A stretch of 23,376 nucleotides of DNA. It comes from JBQCEE01 sp051960575 (GTDB taxonomy: Bacteria > Actinomycetota > Actinomycetes > Mycobacteriales > Jatrophihabitantaceae). Under the pieces are notes generated by a model. That model worked only from the letters and a program-made list of their open reading frames with translations, made no database searches and was not told where the DNA came from. The stretch lies in NCBI RefSeq assembly GCF_051960575.1, contig NZ_JBQCEE010000031.1, positions 1 to 23,376 on the forward strand, written 5' to 3'. The position numbers and the translations under genes are program-made. Shown piece after piece: positions 14,623 to 21,749 of the stretch (position 1 is its first letter; each line of letters begins with the position of its first letter).

Positions 14623-15911
14623 GGCAACTCCTGCTGGGCGGGAAGCAGCGCGTGCTCCGGCTCGTCCAGGGCGGCCTCGGCCGACTTCGCGCGCCGCTCG
14701 GCCGACCTCCTGGCGTAGGCGGCCGCGACCCGATCGCCGCGGTCGAATGCTGCGTCGCGCGCACGATCCCCGATCTCGCGAGCCGTGCCGAGGCCCTCCG
14801 AGCCCGCTTCCCGAGCCGACCGAGCGAGTTGCCGAGCGGCACCCGCCCACGTCGTCGACTCGAACGGCTTGACTGCTGATTCGATACCTAGCACCTCGCG
14901 GGCGGTGACGACCGACTTCGTCGCGCTGGTGCCGGCGCGCGCGATCAATGCGGCAGGACCCGGATGGAACAGGACTTTGCTGTTCGAGAGGCCGAGCGTT
15001 GCTGCCAGGCGATGCAGCAGGTCGTCGGTCGCGTGCGCGATGGCATCGAGTCGGCGCTGACGGGCCGCCAGCAGGCCGGCCCGATGGCGGTCGAGAGCCT
15101 CGCTGCCTACGTCCAGCACGCGCTCGATCTCGAGCACGGCGAAGGCGTCCTGCAGTTGGAAGCTCCGAGCCAGGACCGCGAGCCACTCGCGGACCTTCGG
15201 CTCCGCAGCCGCGACCGATTCGGCGACGTCCCGCAGCTTTGGCTTCGTCTCGATCTTGTCGACGAGCGCGTCGATTTGCCGGAGGGCATACGCCTGCACC
15301 GACGCCAGGATCTGCGGGCTCGTCTGCACCTTGGACCAGGTGACCTCCGAGACGTGACCGGTGTGCTCGCGGATGACCATCGCCTCGTCGAGGACGAGCC
15401 CGACGCCGATCATGTCTGCCAGCATCGCGTCCTTCTGTGCACGAAGCACGTCGTCAACCTTCTCGTCGATGACGACGAGGTAGTCCTTGATCTCGTCGAT
15501 CGCCTGCTGCATCGCCAGTTGCGTCATCATCGCACCGACGTTCGTCAGGACGGCCGGATTGGTGAGCTTCGTGCCAGGCCCGTTCACAACCTTGAGCCAG
15601 GACTTGCTCGCGCCCGCCTTCCCGATCATCGCGTAGCTGATCCCCGCTTCGCCGGTCTTCGTGAGGCCGCCAAAAGACTTGATCTTCGCGGCCGATTCCT
15701 TCGTCAGCTTGAGCCAGCGGCCGGATTCCGCGGAGATCTGGCCACCGGCCTGGACGGCCGCTCCCATGGTTGGGAGAAGCCTGTTCAGCTTCGGAGTGGC
15801 CGGCCAATTCGCGGGCAACGACTGTTCCTCGAGGAAGCTCTCGATGTCGGCCGGGTCGCCACGCAGCAACAGGCCTTGACCGTCGCTGATCAGCTCGATC
15901 TCGCCGCCCAT
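14619..15911 (-). CDS. Hypothetical helical protein, possible actinobacterial conserved family
   Basis: This 430-aa protein of unknown function starts MGGEIELISDGQGLLLRGDPADIESFLEEQSL, resembling a family of actinobacterial hypothetical proteins that I recall only by pattern. The middle (about 100-290) contains long amphipathic helices (QLAMQQAIDEIKDYLVVIDEKVDDVLRAQKDAML), and the tail (about 330-430) is Ala/Arg/Glu-rich and probably coiled coil. No signal peptide is seen; two weakly hydrophobic stretches are not convincing membrane segments. ATG 15911 follows a GGGGG run; ATG 15926 is an alternative start. The open frame continues to 16691, but that part is antisense to a phosphatase/nuclease-family gene. 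It is the first gene of a two-gene unit. Confidence 0.72.
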   Translation of the reverse strand: MGGEIELISDGQGLLLRGDPADIESFLEEQSLPANWPATPKLNRLLPTMGAAVQAGGQISAESGRWLKLTKESAAKIKSFGGLTKTGEAGISYAMIGKAGASKSWLKVVNGPGTKLTNPAVLTNVGAMMTQLAMQQAIDEIKDYLVVIDEKVDDVLRAQKDAMLADMIGVGLVLDEAMVIREHTGHVSEVTWSKVQTSPQILASVQAYALRQIDALVDKIETKPKLRDVAESVAAAEPKVREWLAVLARSFQLQDAFAVLEIERVLDVGSEALDRHRAGLLAARQRRLDAIAHATDDLLHRLAATLGLSNSKVLFHPGPAALIARAGTSATKSVVTAREVLGIESAVKPFESTTWAGAARQLARSAREAGSEGLGTAREIGDRARDAAFDRGDRVAAAYARRSAERRAKSAEAALDEPEHALLPAQQELP

Positions 15912-16046
15912 GTTGCCCCCGCGCATGTCGGTTTCGTCGGTCTGACCTGACGCTAGATCATCGAGCCTGTGCCCGCGTGCCGAAGGCGGGCGAGCTTGCG
16001 GCTCCTCGGCGAGCGATGCCTCCTTCGTCGCTCTAGCGTTCCTTCG

Positions 16047-16709
16047 GTGGAACTCCGCATCGCCAGCTGGAACATGGAAGGGCGCTGGTCCGCGCGGCAC
16101 GCCGCCCTGATCGAGCAGTTGGACGCAGACGTCCTGCTCCTGACGGAGGTGCACCGCGATCTCGATCCGGTGAGCCTCGGCTTCCATCACTCGACCCCGA
16201 TGATGCGCCCGCACAAGTGGTGGGCGGCGATCGCGTCGCCACGGCCGATGGCGGCGCTGCCCGATCCACACCCGGCGTCGGTCGCGGCGGACGTCGACGG
16301 CGTGACGTTCGTCTGCTCGATCCTGCCGTGGCGTGGAGCCAGCGGCGAGCCCTGGCAGGGGAGTGCACATGGCGAACGCACCGAGACCGCTGTCGCTGCG
16401 TTGACCGGCGTCCTCGAGCGACGCCCGCTGGTCTGGGGTGGGGACTGGAACCACGCCATGAGCGGGCTCGAGTCGGCGGGGAGCCGGCGCGGACGCCGGT
16501 CGATCCAGTCCGCGCTCGACCACGCCGGCCTCGCCGTGCCGACCGCGGACCTGCCGCACCGCATCGAGGGCTTGCTGTCGATCGACCACATCGCCGTGCC
16601 GCAGGAGTGGACCTTGCTCGACGCGGAACGCGTCGACGCGACCGGCCTGTCGGACCATGACGCCTATGCCGTCCACGTGCGCCTCCCGCACAGCGTCGAG
16701 ACCGGTTGA
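16047..16709 (+). CDS. Endonuclease/exonuclease/phosphatase (EEP) family protein
   Basis: This is a 220-aa metal-dependent phosphoesterase of the DNase I/Mg-phosphatase fold. The conserved catalytic residues are visible: N9 in ASWNMEG, E34 in LLLTEVH, D133 and N135 in WGGDWNHAMSG, D180 in SIDHIAV, and D203-H204 in LSDHDAY. The substrate cannot be told from sequence; DNA, lipids and nucleotides are all used in the family. It is short for the family, though the set of catalytic residues is complete. GTG 16047 immediately precedes the first strand; no clear ribosome-binding site is seen, so translation could be leaderless, and GTG at 15969 is an alternative. It is divergent from the two-gene unit, with about 135 bp between. 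Confidence 0.85.
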   Translation: MELRIASWNMEGRWSARHAALIEQLDADVLLLTEVHRDLDPVSLGFHHSTPMMRPHKWWAAIASPRPMAALPDPHPASVAADVDGVTFVCSILPWRGASGEPWQGSAHGERTETAVAALTGVLERRPLVWGGDWNHAMSGLESAGSRRGRRSIQSALDHAGLAVPTADLPHRIEGLLSIDHIAVPQEWTLLDAERVDATGLSDHDAYAVHVRLPHSVETG

Positions 16710-16811
16710 CGGCCGTCCGACCCACGCGCCGGGGAGCGCGGTCGCGCGCGCTGGCGCGCCTCGCCCGACACCGCACCGACCTCCAGCACGCCGACGCGGC
16801 GGGCGGAGATT

Positions 16812-16880
16812 GCGAGCATATCAACCCATCGCAGCCGTGTGATGATATTCTCGCAAATGGAGATGTGATGATATCCGCGC
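16812..16880 (+). promoter_or_regulatory. Operator/promoter region of the hipBA-type operon
   Basis: An inverted repeat GCGAGCATATCA (16812-16823) / TGATATTCTCGC (16843-16854) has one mismatch over 12 bp. The right arm belongs to TGTGATGATATTCTCGC (16838-16854), which recurs as TGTGATGATATCCGCGC at 16864-16880, a 26-bp shift. Three related half-sites therefore lie 18-86 bp before the HipB-like start, as expected for autoregulation by an HTH antitoxin. TATTCT (16846-16851) inside the right arm could be a -10 box. Confidence 0.7.
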
Positions 16881-16897
16881 GTGAGGGTTGGTGATCA

Positions 16898-17200
16898 GTG
16901 GCGAAGCGATGGGCGCGCGTGCTGTCCGCCCAAGATCTCGGGCGATTCCTGGGTGACCTGCGAGCCGAGCGTGGCTTGACCCAGGCGCAGCTCGCCGACG
17001 AGCTGGGCATCAGCCGCCGGTACGTCTACGAGATCGAGTCCGGCAAGCCGAGCCTCTACAGCGACCGCCTGTTCGCCACCCTGCGCCTGCTCGGGGCGCG
17101 TCTCACCGTCGAAGCTGAGGTCGACGACGGGCCGGTCGAGGTGGTCGACGATCGACAGCGAAGCGTCTTGGACGGCGAGGCGAGGCATGGCACCCCGTGA
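16898..17200 (+). CDS. hipB: HipB-like antitoxin, XRE-family DNA-binding protein
   Basis: This is a 100-aa protein with a Cro/C1-type helix-turn-helix at about 15-70: LGRFLGDLRAERGLTQAQLADELGISRRYVYEIESGKPSLYSDRLFATLRLLGARL. In HipBA systems such proteins neutralise HipA and repress the operon. The GTG start at 16898 lies just after the repeated operator-like sites, and the stop lies 14 bp inside the following hipA. The C-terminal extension (VVDDRQRSVLDGEARHGTP) is unstructured-looking. Confidence 0.88.
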   Translation: MAKRWARVLSAQDLGRFLGDLRAERGLTQAQLADELGISRRYVYEIESGKPSLYSDRLFATLRLLGARLTVEAEVDDGPVEVVDDRQRSVLDGEARHGTP

Positions 17201-18443
17201 GCCGCTGGCCGTATGGCTCTACGGCACGCGCATCGCCACGCTCGCCGAGACCCGTGACGGCCGGCTGCAGCTGCGATGGACCGACGATGCGTACGACCGT
17301 TGGGGCGACGGCTCGCGGGTGATGTCCCACCTGCTGCCGCTGTCCGTGCCGACCAGGACGCCACACGCTGCACGGGTGAAGGTGTTCCTCGACGGACTGC
17401 TGCCTGAGGGCCACGCTCGCGTCAACCATGCGATGGAGGCCGGTCTCCGGCCTGAAGACACCTTCGGGCTCATTGCTCGCTACGGCCGCGACACCGCCGG
17501 CGCGTTGGTGTTCCAACCCGCCGACGAGCCCTCACCCCTGCGGGTCGGCAGCTACCGGGCGCTCGACGAGCGTGAGGTGGCGCAACGGCTGCGCGACGCC
17601 CATCGGCATGCACCTGGTCACGGCACCGACGCCGGGCGCGATTCGAGCATGCTGGCCGGATTGCAGCCGAAGATCACGCTGCACCGCGCTGACGACGGCG
17701 CATGGCAGGCCTGCGTGGACGGCGCACCATCGACCTGGATCGTCAAGGTCGCGCAGGCCGCTGACGGCCCGTCAGGCGATGTCGTCGACACCGAGGTGTT
17801 CAGTCTCGACCTCGCACGCCGTGCCGGCATGGCGGCGGCCCACGCGCAGCTCCACGTCTTCGACGGTGTGCGCGCGATTGCGGTGCGCCGCTACGACAGA
17901 ATCCAGGCACCTGACGGGTTGCGTCGGGTGCATCAGGAGGATCTCGCCCAGGCGCTCGGGCTGAACACCGACGACCCGCTGCGGAAGTTCCAGCGTGGCA
18001 ACACGATCCCATCGCTGCGCGCTGCCGCCGAGGTGCTCCGGCGGGGCGGTTCCGAGCCCGACGACCTGGTGCGCCTGACGACGCTCAACTACGTGCTGGG
18101 CAATATCGACGCGCACGCGAAGAACATCTCGTTCCTGCGTCACGACGACGGCACCGCCACGTTGGCGCCGGCGTATGACATCGCGATGCATCTGCATCAC
18201 GACGACGAACAGCATCGATCGGCGTTGGACATCAACGGCAAGGTTGACTACGCCGACATCACCCCCGACGACCTCGTCAGCGAAGCACGTTCCTGGGGCA
18301 TGCCCCTGCGTCGAGCGCAGCGGACGGTCGACGACACCGTCGAGGCGCTGCGCGCCGCGCTCGGCACGATCGATGTCTCGGAACATCCCGGTGTCAGCGA
18401 GCGGGCTGTGAGCACGGTCGTGAGCCGGCTGCCTCGGTCATGA
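17187..18443 (+). CDS. hipA: HipA-like serine/threonine kinase toxin
   Basis: This is a 418-aa kinase of the HipA family, whose characterised members phosphorylate aminoacyl-tRNA synthetases and slow growth. The N-terminal subdomain has VWLYGTRIATL and VFLDGLLPEG (67-75). The core has GLQPKITL (158-165) and WIVKV, then RRYDR (234-238), HQEDLAQALG (249-258), the catalytic loop GNIDAHAKNIS (305-315; D308, N313) and LAPAYDI with metal-binding D331. Serines at 153-154 sit just before the GLQPK loop, where E. coli HipA is autophosphorylated. The length is normal. The ATG at 17187 overlaps hipB by 14 bp. All key residues are present, so the kinase is probably active. Confidence 0.93.
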   Translation: MAPREPLAVWLYGTRIATLAETRDGRLQLRWTDDAYDRWGDGSRVMSHLLPLSVPTRTPHAARVKVFLDGLLPEGHARVNHAMEAGLRPEDTFGLIARYGRDTAGALVFQPADEPSPLRVGSYRALDEREVAQRLRDAHRHAPGHGTDAGRDSSMLAGLQPKITLHRADDGAWQACVDGAPSTWIVKVAQAADGPSGDVVDTEVFSLDLARRAGMAAAHAQLHVFDGVRAIAVRRYDRIQAPDGLRRVHQEDLAQALGLNTDDPLRKFQRGNTIPSLRAAAEVLRRGGSEPDDLVRLTTLNYVLGNIDAHAKNISFLRHDDGTATLAPAYDIAMHLHHDDEQHRSALDINGKVDYADITPDDLVSEARSWGMPLRRAQRTVDDTVEALRAALGTIDVSEHPGVSERAVSTVVSRLPRS

Positions 18444-18761
18444 GCCGCGACAGGCACGCGACGGCTCGCCGCCGACCAGCGCGAAGTTCGCGCCGGCTGG
18501 GAGGAGCGGATCAAGGTCCGGCGCGGCGGCACAGCCTGGCGGCTCGCTGACCTCATCCTGCGGCAACCGGTGCTCGACGCTGCCATCGTGGCGGCGGAAC
18601 TCGGCATCGACACCGGCAACGTGAGCCGCGTGATCGCGGCGCTCGTCGAGGCGGGCGTGCTGGCAGAGTTCACCGGCTTCCGGCGTAACCGGATGTGGCA
18701 GTCGCGCGAAGTGCTCAGCGCCCTCGATGACTTCGCCTCACGCGCCGGCCGCCGCCGGTAG
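18444..18761 (+). pseudogene. C-terminal remnant of a Fic-family protein
   Basis: In the same frame as hipA, and starting right after its stop, the sequence reads VRAGWEERI...GTAWRLADLILRQPV...VAAELGIDTGNVSRVIAALVEAGVLAEFTGFRRNRMW...EVLSALDDFASRAG. This is the C-terminal winged-helix end typical of Fic (AMP-transferase) proteins. The Fic catalytic core (HPFxxGNGR) is missing, and the only in-frame start is a GTG at 18570 in the middle of the domain. It is most simply a truncated gene joined to hipA by recombination. Expression as a small DNA-binding protein from an unusual start cannot be excluded. Confidence 0.72.
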
Positions 18762-19083
18762 CTCACCGTATGCGCCGCGCGGCTGTCGGTGTGCCGACTG
18801 TCGCACGCTCGCGGACTTCCTCGCGTCACCGGATCAACAGGTGCAGCCGTGGCCACTCGCCGAGCAACGGCGCAGGCACGTCCACGAGCGGCTCGATCGG
18901 CACGAACTGCCGGTGACGCACCGGACGCGGAGGACGGGCCGTCCGCACACCTTGGTGTTGACGAAGCGGGCGTCGTTGTTCGATGAGGAGGCACAGGCTC
19001 GGGCAGCCGACAGCACCGACCTCGCCTGGCTCGAGGATTATCTTGACCGCGCGAAGCCTCGCGCTCGCAGACGGACGCACTGA
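18727..19083 (+). CDS. Small hypothetical protein with CxCxDC motif
   Basis: This is a 118-aa protein with CRCADCRTLADFLASPDQQV (20-39), RRRHVHERLDRHELPVTHRT and GRPHTLVLTKRASLFDEEAQ. The pattern C..C..L..FL, followed by R.H and GRPHTLV.TK, recalls a short domain found at the C-terminus of larger proteins (some with 2OG-Fe(II) oxygenase domains), from memory. It may therefore be a remnant of a larger gene, as with the neighbouring Fic fragment, or a genuine small protein. ATG 18727 overlaps the Fic remnant by 35 bp with no obvious ribosome-binding site. Function unknown. Confidence 0.5.
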   Translation: MTSPHAPAAAGSSPYAPRGCRCADCRTLADFLASPDQQVQPWPLAEQRRRHVHERLDRHELPVTHRTRRTGRPHTLVLTKRASLFDEEAQARAADSTDLAWLEDYLDRAKPRARRRTH

Positions 19084-19126
19084 CCAGGGCGGCGTCGCAG
19101 GCAGCCCCGCTATCGTCTGATCCCAC

Positions 19127-19348
19127 ATGGCCGACATCGTCATCCGCGACGTCCCTCCGGACCTCCTCGCTGCGGTCGACGCTCGCGCGTTCCGACTGGG
19201 TCTGTCGCGGTCGCAGTATGTGTGTCAGCTACTCGCCCGAGATCTTGCGAACGACGTGGTCGAGGTGACGGATGACGACCTCCGACAGTTCGGCGAGCGA
19301 TTCACCGATCTCGGCGATGACGACCTGATGGCAACAGCGTGGCGCTAG
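19127..19348 (+). CDS. VapB-like ribbon-helix-helix antitoxin without an adjacent toxin
   Basis: This 73-aa protein has an N-terminal ribbon-helix-helix-like region (ADIVIRDVPPDLLAAVDARAFRLGLSRSQYVCQLLARDL) and an acidic C-terminal tail ending LMATAWR, a typical toxin-binding end of VapB-type antitoxins. Such proteins are normally followed directly by a PIN-domain VapC. Here the next gene, 19 bp on, encodes an unrelated 492-aa protein and no PIN remnant is visible. ATG 19127 is the natural start. The role is inferred from family resemblance. Confidence 0.75.
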   Translation: MADIVIRDVPPDLLAAVDARAFRLGLSRSQYVCQLLARDLANDVVEVTDDDLRQFGERFTDLGDDDLMATAWR

Positions 19349-19367
19349 TCGAGCGGCTCGACGCAGC

Positions 19368-20846
19368 ATGATCACCTGGCTCGTGCTGGCGCGCGATGTG
19401 AGCGACAGCGTGTCCGTGCAGGGCGAGGCGCAGCTCGAGGCCGCGATGATCCTCGACTTCGACACGGGCCTGGTGCGCGGACTCGCCATCGAGACCGATC
19501 AGGCCGCCGCGCTGGAGCGGGCAATGACCGACGCCGTCACGCGGCCGGCAGCTGAGTTGCCACCTGGTCGGCCGACGCAGGTGCTGTGCGACCGCGCCCT
19601 ACGGCCGGCCGTGCGAGCCGCGCTGATGGCGGCGGGTGTCGGCGGCGTCGTCGTGCAGGAGACGCCGCCGAACGAGGAGGCCGACGCGATCTTCGAGTCG
19701 TTCCTCGCGCACATGACCGGCCGCCCGCAGCCGGTCGAGCCGCCCCGTACCGCCGACTGGGAGACGCTGCTCGCCGCGGCGCTCGCCTTCCGGCGGGCCG
19801 AGGTCTGGACGCGGTGGAGCGACGAGCGCGAGCTCGCCGTCGAACTGCAGCTCGCCGACGTGACCGCGGAGTTCACCGCGATCGTGATGGGGCAGGCCGG
19901 CGTCCAGCACGGTCTGGCGGTCTATCCAGGTGACGAACTGCCGGCGTACCTGTCCGCCGAGCCGGGCGAGGAGGAACCGCCGCCGGGCACGATCCTGCTG
20001 TTCCTGGACGCACCAGCCGAGGTGCCGGCCGACGTCATTGCCCGCGCAGAGCGCTACGGGTGGCCGGCGGGCGACGACCTCGTGCCGTTCGTCATCGTCT
20101 ACGGCGACGGCGGCCCGACCGAGGTCGGCCGCGAGGACGCACGGCTGCTCGCCGCCGTCACGGCCGCGGTCACCGCCTTCGACGGGCGCGGGCCGGTGTC
20201 GGCGTCCGCCGGCCCGGTCACCGGCTCGGCCAGGGTCGGCGACCGCCAGACGATCCGCTACCGCGCCTGGCACCGCGCGCGCCCCGACGAGTCCGGACCA
20301 CAGCTGCGGATGACCATCGCCGGGCACGACCTCGTGCGCCCGGGACAGCCGGTCACGCTCGGCCATCTCGCGTGGGACGCGTTGCCCTATCTCAGCAGCG
20401 AGGCCGCGGTCTACCGGCCGGCGCCGAGCGACGCGCCACCGCCCCGCGGCGACGAGGTGCCGTTGATCGTCATCCACCCGACGCAGGGCGACGGCCCGCT
20501 GCTCGCCGCGAAGGTCGCCGAGCTCGACCCGTACGGCGCGACGGCCGTCGACGCGCCGAACGGCGAGCGCGTGCTCGTGCTCGCCGGAGGCGGCGGATCG
20601 CAGATCCTCATGCAACTGGACGCGAAGCACCCCGCGCTGCTGGCCTACGAGCGCCGGCTGCGCGCGACGAAGGGGCGCAGCGTCGTCCTCGTCGCCGATG
20701 CGGAGTCGCGCACGGAGCGCGGCGGCATCTACGGCATGTTCGAGTGCCACCAGTCGCTGACGCCGCCTTCGAACACCCCGGCGACCCGGCACAAACCCAC
20801 GGCGAAGGCGGCAGCTCGCAATCGGTCGGGCAAGAAGCGGCGCTGA
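19368..20846 (+). CDS. Hypothetical protein, DUF7309/DUF6930-like pattern
   Basis: This is a 492-aa soluble protein of unknown function. The N-terminal part (1-100) reads as an alpha/beta region (AMILDFDTGLVRGLAIET, PTQVLCDRALRPAVRAAL). The middle contains LAAALAFRRAEVWTRWSDERELAVEL followed by FTAIVMGQAGVQHGLAVYPG, a pattern I associate with DUF7309 proteins that also carry DUF6930 (recalled, not searched). The C-terminal tail is basic (KPTAKAAARNRSGKKRR). No signal peptide or membrane segment is seen. ATG 19368 follows the antitoxin-like gene by 19 bp and may be co-transcribed with it. It converges on vapC with 31 bp between stops. Confidence 0.7.
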   Translation: MITWLVLARDVSDSVSVQGEAQLEAAMILDFDTGLVRGLAIETDQAAALERAMTDAVTRPAAELPPGRPTQVLCDRALRPAVRAALMAAGVGGVVVQETPPNEEADAIFESFLAHMTGRPQPVEPPRTADWETLLAAALAFRRAEVWTRWSDERELAVELQLADVTAEFTAIVMGQAGVQHGLAVYPGDELPAYLSAEPGEEEPPPGTILLFLDAPAEVPADVIARAERYGWPAGDDLVPFVIVYGDGGPTEVGREDARLLAAVTAAVTAFDGRGPVSASAGPVTGSARVGDRQTIRYRAWHRARPDESGPQLRMTIAGHDLVRPGQPVTLGHLAWDALPYLSSEAAVYRPAPSDAPPPRGDEVPLIVIHPTQGDGPLLAAKVAELDPYGATAVDAPNGERVLVLAGGGGSQILMQLDAKHPALLAYERRLRATKGRSVVLVADAESRTERGGIYGMFECHQSLTPPSNTPATRHKPTAKAAARNRSGKKRR

Positions 20847-20877
20847 CCGACCGTGGGCGGCGCGACACAGCCGACGA

Positions 20878-21267
20878 CTAGCGAGGGGCGAGCACGACCA
20901 GTCCGGCATCTGCGGCAACTGCAGCGAGCTCCCGGTCGTACGTGGCGATCTCGTCGACTCCCAGCCGGATCGCCACGGCAAGGTGCAGCGCATCGTGCGA
21001 TCGCAGCGGGGTATGCGTTCCGGCGGCGATGAGATCGCCGCGGATCAGGTCGACCAGGTTGACGGTGTCCAGCACCGCGCGGACCGACGTCAGATCGATG
21101 TCGTCGGGGTGACGACCTGCGGCGCAGTGCAGTTCGGTGTGCAGCAGCCACGATGCGACGAGCTGCCGAGCGGAATCTGCCGACAGCGTCTCGACGAGCG
21201 CCGCGGACTCTTCCTCGTCGACGACCAACTTCATGGCTGCTGACGTGTCGAGATAGGTGATCGTCAC
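20878..21267 (-). CDS. VapC-like PIN-domain ribonuclease toxin
   Basis: This 129-aa PIN-domain protein resembles toxins that cleave tRNA or rRNA. Acidic active-site candidates are D7 in TITYLDTSAAMKLV, E in LLHTELHCA, and D in HDALHLAVAIRLG together with IATYDREL near the C-terminus. Length and order match VapC. GTG 21267 overlaps the stop of the upstream antitoxin as GTGA, the usual coupling in such pairs. The longer open frame upstream is a shadow of the antitoxin gene. Confidence 0.92.
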   Translation of the reverse strand: MTITYLDTSAAMKLVVDEEESAALVETLSADSARQLVASWLLHTELHCAAGRHPDDIDLTSVRAVLDTVNLVDLIRGDLIAAGTHTPLRSHDALHLAVAIRLGVDEIATYDRELAAVAADAGLVVLAPR

Positions 21268-21530
21268 CAGCGGCCGCGCGTATCGCTGATCATCTCGTCG
21301 GCCGTCCGGCCCGCGCGGCGGCGAGTGATCGCGCGCAAGCTCGCCAGGTCCCGGCGGGCGGGCCGCAGTTGGCCGCGCTGCGCCAGTGTGGCAAGGAGGT
21401 CCGCCGTCGGTGGCACGAGCACCGCGGCGACGTGCCCGTTGTTCGTCACCTGGATCGACTCGCCTGCCTCGACCCGCCGCAGGATCTCGCCGCTGTTGTT
21501 CCGCATCTCGCGGTGCGACACGGTGTCCAT
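21264..21530 (-). CDS. Phd/YefM-family antitoxin
   Basis: This is an 88-aa antitoxin with the Phd/YefM signature: DTVSHREMRNNSGEILRRVEAGESIQVTNNGHVAAVLVPP (2-41), followed by a disordered Arg-rich toxin-binding tail. It should repress its own operon and neutralise the VapC encoded immediately downstream. The open frame runs upstream to 21665, but the family begins at the ATG at 21530. A -10-like TACAGT lies only 7 nt before that ATG, so the mRNA may be leaderless. Confidence 0.9.
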   Translation of the reverse strand: MDTVSHREMRNNSGEILRRVEAGESIQVTNNGHVAAVLVPPTADLLATLAQRGQLRPARRDLASLRAITRRRAGRTADEMISDTRGRW

Positions 21531-21546
21531 GTAGCACACTGTAGCA
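21531..21546 (-). promoter_or_regulatory. Promoter/operator of the Phd-VapC pair
   Basis: On the minus strand, TGCTAC-AGTG-TGCTAC is a direct repeat with a 10-bp period (about one helical turn) immediately before the antitoxin ATG. It includes TACAGT (21543-21538), a good TANNNT -10 box. Transcription would begin at or next to the ATG. The repeat is a candidate antitoxin-binding site. No strong -35 is seen. Confidence 0.5.
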
Positions 21547-21676
21547 ACCTGCTGTCGGTGTCGATGACGGACCGATCCGGCAGCCGAGGCCGGCCGGCCT
21601 TTTCGGGCCGCCGGTGAGCGGCGGACGTCCCGAATGGTGCGACCGCACCAACCCGCAACGTTCACCCGCCGATGTC

Positions 21677-21706
21677 TTGATCACCCGACATGCGCGGCGC
21701 TAGGGT
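21677..21706 (+). promoter_or_regulatory. Sigma70-like promoter of the secreted beta-helix gene
   Basis: TTGATC (21677-21682) and TAGGGT (21701-21706) are separated by 18 bp, close to the consensus for a housekeeping promoter. The predicted start of transcription near 21713 would leave a leader of about 37 nt containing AGGAGGG before the TTG start. A GGTGC/GCACC palindrome (21636-21649) lies just upstream, between this promoter and the divergent toxin-antitoxin operon. Confidence 0.6.
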
Positions 21707-21749
21707 TCGCGCGGCGGCGGGGGCCCCAGCAATGCCCAGGAGGGCTCCC

